A stretch of 64,000 bases of DNA, taken from positions 134-64,133 of the forward strand of contig NZ_RZHF01000028.1 in assembly GCF_003990185.1 (NCBI RefSeq), written 5' to 3'. A model generated the notes under the pieces. That model ran no database searches. It worked only from the letters and a program-made list of their open reading frames with translations, and was not told the DNA's origin. Every line of letters begins with the position of its first letter. The first letter of the stretch is position 1. Made by a program: the position numbers and the translations under genes. This DNA comes from Vreelandella nanhaiensis. Its GTDB lineage: Bacteria; Pseudomonadota; Gammaproteobacteria; Pseudomonadales; Halomonadaceae. Positions 34,726 to 42,024 of this stretch are shown here, piece after piece.

Positions 34726-34989
34726 CAGAGACGACTAAAAGGCAGCTTCTGGAAGAAACAGGAATGCCCTTGTTTAGGCTCCTATCTACCTTAGCGGCCA
34801 TTCAGGGAAATGCAACAGACACACGTATCTTGTATGTGCAGATCAGTTTAACCTAATTATAAATAATTCTTAATTAGAACATAGGATTTAGTATTTGTCA
34901 GGCTGTATGTTTCTGTACAAATGTACCTGCACGTTCATCCAGTCATAAGTTAAGAAGTCTAATTCCTGCTATATGTCACAAGGTAAATT

Positions 34990-35838
34990 ATGAGCAGTAT
35001 TAAAGAATATTACCTAGAAAATGAAGAAAGCCGCTATATTCAATTGGCGGATATCCTGGGTGTTTCGTGGCGAGAATTACAAGATTTGGAGTATGAAATT
35101 ACCGCGAGAGTATCCACGGATGGTAATGTATATAGTTACATTATTGAATTTTCTAAAGACAATGATCCGTCTGTTTTGAGAAATGTAGAAGGCTTAAGCG
35201 AAAATTGGACTGTTGAAATAGCGCCTTGGGTACTTGAGAGAAGCGAAGAAGATGAGTACGAACTCGGTGCAATCGCGAGGAACGAAAACTATAGGTTAAG
35301 CTTTATAAGTGAATTGCAGGATCTCGATGGGTTATTGGAATTAGAAATAGCAGATCAAAACTTGCATAGAGTTCTTCTTCGTCAGGTTTTTATAAGTATT
35401 ATTGGTGCTGTTGAGACCTATTTGTCAGATGCATTCATTAATGAAGTGATTTCAAATCCACTATATCTAGAACGTTTTGTACAGTCACACCCAGAATTTA
35501 AGAAACAAAAAATAAGCCTTAGTGAGATTTTTTACGAATCATTAAAAATTAAAGAAAAAGCAAAAAATATCATGCTAGGTACGATTTACCACAAGTTGCC
35601 AGTGGTAAAGCAGATGTATCAAGATACATTTGGAATAAAATTTCCTCATATAGGTGATATGCAAAAATATATTATACAGCGTCATGACCTTGTTCATAGA
35701 AACGGGAAAACAGCGGATGGCGATCAAGTTATTATCGATAGAAAAACCATAGATAATTTGAAGAGTTCAGCGTTTGAAATGATAGATAAAATTGATATAG
35801 AGATAAAAGAACTAAGCGATTATGGCTTGCCATTCTAG
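34990..35838 (+). CDS. HEPN-like cargo protein
   Basis: A 282-residue AT-rich gene. The C-terminal domain (about 120-280) ends in IIQRHDLVHRNGKTADG, with Arg231 and His236 in R-x4-H spacing; the RHDxVHRNG pattern is typical of RiboL-PSP-HEPN-like domains. The N-terminal 115 residues are acidic and not recognised. No attC follows it, so it may be ordinary satellite cargo or a cassette that lost its site. RNase activity is only suggested by the motif. Confidence 0.7.
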   Translation: MSSIKEYYLENEESRYIQLADILGVSWRELQDLEYEITARVSTDGNVYSYIIEFSKDNDPSVLRNVEGLSENWTVEIAPWVLERSEEDEYELGAIARNENYRLSFISELQDLDGLLELEIADQNLHRVLLRQVFISIIGAVETYLSDAFINEVISNPLYLERFVQSHPEFKKQKISLSEIFYESLKIKEKAKNIMLGTIYHKLPVVKQMYQDTFGIKFPHIGDMQKYIIQRHDLVHRNGKTADGDQVIIDRKTIDNLKSSAFEMIDKIDIEIKELSDYGLPF

Positions 35839-35985
35839 TAGCTCTTCGTGCCTTGGAAATAATAAGCTAATGCATATTCATCTAGCTAGTTTGCTTATTT
35901 TGTCGTGGTGTCGCTTTGCTTTCTCTACCATAAAAAGCACTCTAAACTGCAGACCCGGCGATTAGGCCGTTGTGGATAAATAAAT

Positions 35986-36546
35986 ATGGATTGGAAAACA
36001 TTTTTCTCACAGATAATTGACTCACTTGCGTGGCCAGCGGTAACAGTTTTCGTGGTTGTTCTATTACGAGACAAAGTCACCGATCTGCTTCTGAGACTGA
36101 AAAAGTTGAAGCATAAAGAAACAGAGATTGAGTTTGCTGAAGGCATTTCTGAACTCATACAAGAGCGTGAAGCACAAGGCATTGAAGGTGAGGAGCTGGC
36201 ACGAAATAATGAGTATCAAAACCAATTTGATTTTTTGTCTCGACTGGCTGATATTTCACCAAGGTCAGCCGTCCTCGAATCTTTTCGTATCGTTGAATCG
36301 GCTGCAGCTAAAAAGGCTGCGAAGTTATACCCTGATCTAGAAAACCGGTATGCGAGAAGCCCCCCTCATCTTCAAAAAATGCTCAAAGGAGAGGTTTTGA
36401 GCAAGAACGAGTTCCGTCAGTTCGACCAGCTCCGCAAGCTGCGGAATGAAGCTGCACACGATGAGGAGTTTGATGTTAGAGGTATGCCAATAGAAGCGTA
36501 TATTGATATCGCACTATCTATGGCCTCTAGGTTAGAGTCTGAATAG
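35986..36546 (+). CDS. Membrane-anchored DUF4145/HEPN-like cargo protein
   Basis: A 186-residue protein. A membrane helix near 12-28 (SLAWPAVTVFVVVLL) is followed by a charged linker with coiled-coil character (about 35-75) and a helical domain ending QLRKLRNEAAHDEEF, Arg153 and His158 in R-x4-H spacing. It is the last gene before attR. Anchored HEPN/DUF4145 proteins are frequent in defence-rich islands. No partner toxin or antitoxin was recognised next to it. Confidence 0.7.
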   Translation: MDWKTFFSQIIDSLAWPAVTVFVVVLLRDKVTDLLLRLKKLKHKETEIEFAEGISELIQEREAQGIEGEELARNNEYQNQFDFLSRLADISPRSAVLESFRIVESAAAKKAAKLYPDLENRYARSPPHLQKMLKGEVLSKNEFRQFDQLRKLRNEAAHDEEFDVRGMPIEAYIDIALSMASRLESE

Positions 36547-36720
36547 CCACAAAAGGGTGGTCAATAAGACGCCAACAGCGTAGAGATACATGGCGGGGGG
36601 GCAGATATAATGTCAGAGATGCCTAAAATATAGCTCCTAACCCTAACAGATCACACGTGCCTCATACGAAATTACAATTGATTGATGTTATCTACGCTAT
36701 ACGGGGGGCAGGTGGGGTAC

Positions 36721-36740
36721 TGGTATACGTAGTGGTATAT
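36721..36740 (+). repeat. Right arm-type repeat pair (TGGTATAC / TGGTATAT)
   Basis: The same two octamers seen near attL, in the same orientation and with the same 12-base period, lie 58 bases before attR. This symmetry supports integrase arm sites. Confidence 0.5.
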
Positions 36741-36797
36741 TGTATTTTTTGTCTTTATATTTAGTTATTTAAAATCATGCTATTACATGGTTTTATA

Positions 36798-36817
36798 GAC
36801 TCCTGCCAGGGACGCCA
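36798..36817 (+). repeat. attR: right copy of the 20-bp att repeat
   Basis: Identical to the last 20 bases of tRNA-Arg including CCA. There is no tRNA body to its left, so it is the repeat left at the far end of the element. Confidence 0.92.
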
Positions 36818-36989
36818 TACCACTTTTTAAAGTCCCCCACGTTATACCAAAAACCAGACAACCACGCGGGTTTTACCCTGTCGGCCTACCTATAATCACC
36901 CCACGTGAATCCCTCTCAAACCATGCTTTTATGTATACGAGAGTGTATGCCGACAGATAATAACTTCCTTAGCATACATAGAGGCGGGT

Positions 36990-37204
36990 ATGAAGCGTTC
37001 TGAGGTGCGTAGTAAGCCGCTAGCCGCCGAGGCGTTTGATATGGCGGCTTTTGCCGGACGTGTTTCTTCTGACCCTATACGAGGCGTGGAGAGTTCATCG
37101 AATCAGGGAAGGGGAATAATTACGCTCACGTATCCCAGCCAGAAGTGCCGGCCCTTATGCGTGCCATTGACCAGTACGCGCGCGTGAAAAACCAAGCCGC
37201 CTAA
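36990..37204 (+). pseudogene. Gene scrap beyond attR, possibly frameshifted; may include a P4-type integrase fragment
   Basis: A start with GAGGCGGGT upstream opens MKRSEVRSKPLAAEAFDMAAF. A second frame then reads YAHVSQPEVPALMRAIDQY and a stop. The latter lines up with FHHIPQDELPELVRDIEAY of the island integrase, sharing H, Q, E, P, L, R, I and Y at matching places. It is either an integrase relic or a small frameshifted gene; the evidence does not decide. The rest of 36818-37478 shows no clear gene. Confidence 0.3.
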
Positions 37205-37478
37205 GGGCTGCCGTGAGAATTAGGCAAGGTCAAGATCCACTGTCAGATCACAACAACCTTCGAGTAAAAAATTGAAGCGACGCTGGGTGCACTCGAATTC
37301 TAACGGTAGATTTTTTGGAAACACTCTTAGCATCACCGTGTCACTTGGGACAGGTAGGTATCCAGGTGGGTCTACCCAACTGCGGCCTAACCACCAAGCC
37401 CCGCTTAATCCCCTCTACTCCTTAACCTCTCCCTGCGTTACCCTACCGAAATATAATCCAACACTGGGGAGCGGGATA

Positions 37479-37784
37479 ATGAAGAAAGAGTTAATAATGG
37501 GTTTGTATCTCGTTTTATTACCCTCTATAGCTTTCGGCCAGACAAATAGCGAATGCAGCGATCGTCAGAAGCTCACAGAAATAGCAACTGAGGCAAGAGA
37601 TAGGGTTAGCCAAGGCGAATCAGAGGACAGTCTAGCAATGTGGGCTGGCGATATTGCAGAGCCTGGATTACAGGCAGCTGCGTATAAAGCCATTGAAGCC
37701 TTTATCTTTAGGCCTCCCGCTAAAAGCGTTCCCCAGCTCGTAACGGTTATGGGGTTTCTGTGCAATAAAGCGTACAACCCATGA
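37479..37784 (+). CDS. Small secreted hypothetical protein
   Basis: A 101-residue protein with a clear signal peptide (MKKELIMGLYLVLLPSIAFG, cleavage likely before QTNSE) and two Cys in the mature part that could form a disulfide. The start follows GGGGAGCGGG; the upstream in-frame stretch lacks coding character. The mature 80 residues are helical and not recognised. It lies in the relic zone beyond the island, between the scrap above and broken hicAB. Confidence 0.6.
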   Translation: MKKELIMGLYLVLLPSIAFGQTNSECSDRQKLTEIATEARDRVSQGESEDSLAMWAGDIAEPGLQAAAYKAIEAFIFRPPAKSVPQLVTVMGFLCNKAYNP

Positions 37785-37796
37785 GACGGTAAAGAA

Positions 37797-37816
37797 AACC
37801 CCGCCGAAGCGGGGCT
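37797..37816 (-). terminator. Terminator downstream of the hicB remnant
   Basis: On the minus strand, AGCCCCGC-TTCG-GCGGGG is followed by TTTTCTTT. The UUCG-type tetraloop and T run make it a good intrinsic terminator. The broken hicB frame now reads through it. Confidence 0.7.
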
Positions 37817-37817
37817 A

Positions 37818-38157
37818 ATGCTAAGCTTGAACTCGTGTTCGATGGCGGTTGCCACAAACTGGTTTAGGCTTTGGCCGCTGGCGGTAGCAGCATCAACTGC
37901 ATGCTCATGAATCTCGGCAGGCAGGCGAACCTGGAACTTGCCCAAATAGGACTTGGTTGGCTGGATGCCGCGACGCTCGTACTCCTCTAGAAAAATGCGA
38001 AGCGATACCCGGCCCCCTCTTTGCGAAGATCTGAGACACTATCGGCGTAAAAGTCAGCGCCACCGTTAAGCCCGACGAACTCGACACGAAGCATCTCAAT
38101 CTCTGGATCGTACTGAATCACGGCACGATAGCCGTCGATAACCATGAGGTTGTTCAT
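37818..38157 (-). pseudogene. hicB: hicB antitoxin, frameshifted
   Basis: The 5' part encodes MNNLMVIDGYRAVIQYDPEI and continues about 56 codons to a premature TAG at 37987. The 3' part in another frame encodes GKFQVRLPAEIHEHAVDAATASGQSLNQFV, the RHH DNA-binding end of HicB. A net one-base change near 38010 (GGGGGCCGGG) explains the break. HicB normally neutralises HicA and represses the operon. With hicA also truncated, the pair is dead. Confidence 0.75.
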
Positions 38158-38277
38158 GGTGCTTCATTCTCTTCTAGCCACTTACGGACACTGGCAACGG
38201 CGCCCTTGTCTATGTCGGGCGATGGGGGTGGACGATGAAATACGCGCACCTCGCCAAACAACACAACCGCGTCAAGT
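38154..38277 (-). pseudogene. hicA: hicA toxin, C-terminal fragment
   Basis: The minus strand encodes VRVFHRPPPSPDIDKGAVAS followed by VRKWLEENEAP and a stop overlapping the hicB ATG, the usual hicAB junction. The N-terminal half of HicA is missing; similarity ends where the Psu-like relic zone begins. HicA is an mRNA interferase; this fragment should be inactive. Confidence 0.65.
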
Positions 38278-38336
38278 TCTATGCACTATGTTGAGCTGCA
38301 AATAGGGTGTAGAACTTGCTGTCACCTGGATTTCTA

Positions 38337-38640
38337 AAGAAGTGTGGCAAGCTGAATCGTCTGAAAAAAACATTTAGTGCTTTAGAGCAGCAAGAGAAAA
38401 CCGCTGATATTGCATGGCGACAGGCCTTTGTTAAAGGCTTTGGAAAACAAAGCAAGCTCATGCGGGACCAGCTCAAACAGAATACTTAGTGGAAACTGGA
38501 GGCTGAACAGACGAGGGAAACGGTCATGCTATTAGGACCGCAAGTAGAATGGCTAAAAATGCATACCTACGTAGCTCGTAGAACCTTTATGACTAGCTTG
38601 CGCTCCATGAACGACTTGCCGTTATCGGTCAGCGCTGACT
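38337..38640 (+). pseudogene. Decayed paralogue of the satellite Psu-like gene
   Basis: The plus frame reads KLNRLKKTFSALEQQEKTAD, then AWRQAFVKGFGKQSKLMRDQ, then LKQNT, a TAG, and WKLEAEQTRETVMLLGPQ with VEWLKMHTYVARR. This matches the island protein at KLRKTLTAL, WRLDFVKGFGEQSKSVREQL, EAEQTQEMIAMLEPQLEWL and QMHTHAARK. The in-frame TAG at about 38488 and missing ends make it a pseudogene. It lies 1.5 kb outside attR, so it came from a different, older element. Confidence 0.8.
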
Positions 38641-39048
38641 GACTCTCGGCACGGACTTTTAGCGTAGTGGTAGCCTGTTAAGCAGGTTGATGCCATGAAC
38701 CTGTACCTGTACCGGGATGAATGGCTGTAGGAAGCTCTCTTGCTGACAGCAAAAGAACTCTCACAGCTCATTTGGTCATCCGAACTCTACAGTCACATAG
38801 CATGGTCGAAAAATTGAGATTGCAGCGGGAAATTAAAGGAAAAAAGATATCTGCCGATCTAGTACAGATAGATCAGCTTTCAGCCCATCACTGCCATTGA
38901 TGATCGGTATAAACCTCCGCCACATGCGGACCCCGAAGTGGCCTCTCGTTGGAAGCCGCTGGTCAGACCTGTGCTGTATTTGAATCTTGCCGATGCAAGC
39001 GCTTCAAGCTGCAACCTAGCCCACTCTTCCCAGCCTGGCGAGTCAACA

Positions 39049-41601
39049 ATGACACACAATTCTGACCCGATCCTCCCTAATGACGCGGCGTCATATACTG
39101 CCATGGCACTCATGGCATCACGCAGTTTCATCTATGTTATCTGCGGCCTGTTTCTTACTGTGGGCCTGATGTTGATCTATCTAAGCCTTTCGTTGGATGA
39201 GCGTCAGGTTCTGCATAGTGAAACCGACGCAGCCAGGATGTTGGAGGGTCGGCAAGACAAGATCGGTACGGTGCTGGCTGACGACGCGTTCTGGATCGAT
39301 GCCTTTAGCTATACATACGGCTCCATCAATACGGCGTGGGCCTTCGAGCGTGACAACATCGGTCCATCTCTCTTTTCAACCTATGATCTGGACGGCGTAT
39401 TTATCATCGGCCCGAATGCGGAGACTCGCTACGGCATCATCGACGGCGAGCTTAGTGACATTGACGCAAGTGAATGGATAACCGGTGACTTGCCCGCCCT
39501 GCTTGCCAAAGCACGCAGAGAATCTGTTGAAGATGAAATCGCGTATGCGTATTTTTCCGTAAGAGGCACACCCGCCGTCGTGTTCGCCGCGGTAATACGA
39601 CCAGACAATTCCTATGATCAATTCGATCAACTTTCGTATCTGGTTTACGCCGATGTGCTTACCGATTCCAAGCTTATGGTGATTCAGGAAGCCTTTAATC
39701 TGCGCGGCCTTAAAGCGAACCTCGGAGCCGCACCCGATGCTCGAAGACCTCAGCTTACGTTGCAAGAGGATGTCGGCGACATGGTGACCTTGCAGTGGGA
39801 AAGCGAGGCGTTGGGTCGGTCGGTTCTGAGCAAGTTTCTACCGATGCTGTTCTTGCTCGGCGTGGTGGTTGCCATGTTGGTAAAGAATCTTCGCAGGCGC
39901 ATCATCCATGCGAGCGAGATGATCGAAGCGGCCCAGCGTGCCTTACAGGTTAGCGAGCAGCGTTTTAAAAATATATCGGAAGCATCATCTGACTGGATCT
40001 GGGAGACAGATCGGGATCAAATCCTGATCTACCTGTCCGAGCGCTTTACTCAACTAACGGGTTTACCCTGCCACGACTGGATTGGACGGCCATTGTCGGA
40101 GCTCTTAACCTATGACACAACAGTGCTGGCGTCCGCGGCCGAGCACTGCAATGCGGCCGGACGCAAGCCAATACTTTGTGAAATGCGCGACAGCAATGAT
40201 AGCCTTCACTATTGCCAGCTGTTTGTCCGTGAAGTGAGGGTAGGTGATCAACTGCAGGGTTATCAGGGAACGGTCTGTGATATTACCCAGGAAACTGAAG
40301 CCAAGGCGCGCATCGAGCACATCAGCCATCATGATTCGCTGACCGGGCTGGCGAACCGTCACCGCCTCAACCAGTACCTTAATGATCGCCTGAACCAAGG
40401 GCTGAGCGGCGACCGCCCGCTGTTCCTCCTGGCGCTAGACCTCGACCGCTTTAAACCTATCAACGACACCTTCGGCCATGCCACTGGTGATCTGGTGCTT
40501 CAAAAGGTTGCCGATGCCATCAGCCGCTGCATCCGTGAGACGGATCTGGTTGCAAGGCTGGGCGGGGACGAATTTATTGTGGTTGCTACCGATTGCCGTA
40601 CCTATGAGCATGCAGAACGCCTGTGCCAACGGCTGATTGAGGAAATCAACCAACCGATTCGGATTTACGGGAATGAAGTTAGCGTCGGTACGAGCATCGG
40701 CATCGCCGCTGCGCCCTATCACGGATTGACTGCTGAGGACCTGTTGCGCTACGGGGACATAGCGCTTTACGAAGCCAAGTCCAAGGGGCGCAACCTGTTC
40801 CAATTCTACGAGCCGGCAATGAATGAGCGAATTATGGAGCGCCGTCAGCTGGAGATGGATATGCGCCAAGCCCTGCACCGGCGAGAATTCCGGCTCGTTT
40901 TTCAGCCACGCTACAATGCAACGACTCAAAAAATTGTAGGGGCTGAGGCGCTGGTGCGTTGGCTACATCCGACCCGGGATCTACTCAGTCCAGCTTGTTT
41001 CATCCCGCTGGCCGAAGAGACAGGCCTGATCTTTGAGCTTAGCGACTGGGTGCTGCATGAGGCCTGCCTCAACGCTCTAAGCTGGCATGACAATGTGCTG
41101 GTATCGGTAAATCTGTCACCCATGGAGTTTCAGCGCAACGATGTGGCGGATCGCATTGCGGCCGTAATTGAACGTACCGGCATCGCCCCTCAGCGCCTGG
41201 AACTAGAAATCACCGAAAGCGTTATGCTTGAAGACGCTACCTCTGCGCTGACTATGATGAAAAAGCTCAAAGCGCTAGGGGTGCGCTTATCGATGGATGA
41301 TTTTGGCACCGGCTATTCGTCGCTCGGCTATTTGCGTAGCTATCCGTTCGATGGAATCAAGATTGACCGCAGTTTCATCATGGATCTAGATCAGACACAG
41401 AGTAGCGAGGCACTAGTGAACGCTATCATCAGCATGGGCCACGCGCTCGCCTTGACCGTTACTGCCGAGGGAATTGAGACCGCAGAGCAACTTGGCAAAG
41501 TGGTCGAGCTCGCTTGCGATCAAGCGCAAGGATTTTACCTGGGCCGTCCTGTGTCGCCCATGCAGTTTAGACAAGTTGTTGAGGAAATGGAGTTAAGCTG
41601 A
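39049..41601 (+). CDS. Membrane GGDEF-EAL protein with periplasmic sensor (CHASE4-like) and PAS
   Basis: An 850-residue c-di-GMP enzyme. One membrane helix (about 27-48) is followed by a periplasmic sensor (about 50-265) resembling CHASE4, a second helix (about 268-285), PAS (about 305-425), GGDEF (about 430-590) and EAL (about 605-845). The cyclase site ARLGGDEF is intact with an RETD I-site; the phosphodiesterase motifs GAEALVRW and DDFGTGYSSLGYL are intact. Both activities are possible. ATG at 39049 was chosen; a GTG 37 codons upstream gives a longer form, and neither has a strong ribosome site. It lies just right of the relic zone. Confidence 0.87.
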   Translation: MTHNSDPILPNDAASYTAMALMASRSFIYVICGLFLTVGLMLIYLSLSLDERQVLHSETDAARMLEGRQDKIGTVLADDAFWIDAFSYTYGSINTAWAFERDNIGPSLFSTYDLDGVFIIGPNAETRYGIIDGELSDIDASEWITGDLPALLAKARRESVEDEIAYAYFSVRGTPAVVFAAVIRPDNSYDQFDQLSYLVYADVLTDSKLMVIQEAFNLRGLKANLGAAPDARRPQLTLQEDVGDMVTLQWESEALGRSVLSKFLPMLFLLGVVVAMLVKNLRRRIIHASEMIEAAQRALQVSEQRFKNISEASSDWIWETDRDQILIYLSERFTQLTGLPCHDWIGRPLSELLTYDTTVLASAAEHCNAAGRKPILCEMRDSNDSLHYCQLFVREVRVGDQLQGYQGTVCDITQETEAKARIEHISHHDSLTGLANRHRLNQYLNDRLNQGLSGDRPLFLLALDLDRFKPINDTFGHATGDLVLQKVADAISRCIRETDLVARLGGDEFIVVATDCRTYEHAERLCQRLIEEINQPIRIYGNEVSVGTSIGIAAAPYHGLTAEDLLRYGDIALYEAKSKGRNLFQFYEPAMNERIMERRQLEMDMRQALHRREFRLVFQPRYNATTQKIVGAEALVRWLHPTRDLLSPACFIPLAEETGLIFELSDWVLHEACLNALSWHDNVLVSVNLSPMEFQRNDVADRIAAVIERTGIAPQRLELEITESVMLEDATSALTMMKKLKALGVRLSMDDFGTGYSSLGYLRSYPFDGIKIDRSFIMDLDQTQSSEALVNAIISMGHALALTVTAEGIETAEQLGKVVELACDQAQGFYLGRPVSPMQFRQVVEEMELS

Positions 41602-42024
41602 TTATGCCCGACAATGCTGCTCCAAAGATGCATAGGGGTTTATGCACGCTTATACTTGTTAAATATTTGATATATAAAAATTAAATAAAGAATGCTTCGT
41701 GTTCATTAAGTAACGTATATTTCTGCCGCTAATTCTCGTCTCCAAAGCAACCCTGCTAAGTAATAATAAACTAGCCCATAAAAATCATTACCGTGGAGGG
41801 GAGCTATACGTCTGTCTTACTGCCTATGCCGTTTGATGCGGTTTCAATAGGTTCGGGTAGAACCCTCTGCTTACCATTATTTTATGGTCTTTTTCGCTGA
41901 GGCATTTAGTGGTTAGCTTGGCAACTTTGGCGTCTTCGATTACTAATTGCCCCGGGCAGAGTACCTTCAACACTCATACGTATTCGTGCCCTGGAACTCG
42001 ACACTAGCTACATGTTGAAGCTGA
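41602..42024. other. Convergent intergenic region without a visible gene
   Basis: About 420 bases between two convergent c-di-GMP genes. The left part is AT-rich, the right part mixed. Only very short open frames exist and none resembles a known protein. No strong terminator hairpin with a T run was found. Confidence 0.5.

Larger units (their letters stand above)
23430..36817. mobile_element. 13.4-kb P4-like phage satellite / genomic island in tRNA-Arg(CCT)
   Basis: The element is bounded by the 20-bp att repeats. Inside, left to right: P4-type integrase, Ogr/Delta zinc finger fused to an isochorismatase-fold domain, AlpA, small proteins with a structured leader, TOPRIM primase, DUF927 helicase, iteron-like origin, a Psu-like protein, a cos-like GC-rich site, then AT-rich cargo with integron-type attC sites. 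Known P4-like satellites share integrase, AlpA, alpha primase/helicase, Ogr/Delta zinc finger, Psu and cos. No capsid, tail or terminase genes are present, so packaging would need a helper phage. Calling it a satellite rather than a plain island is inference from this gene set. Confidence 0.8.

Noticed and set aside
35839-35985. Possible fourth attC between the last two cargo genes (GCCGTTGTGG near 35970)
   Set aside because: GTTGTGG has no complementary left box downstream of the preceding stop codon, and no foldable centre was found.
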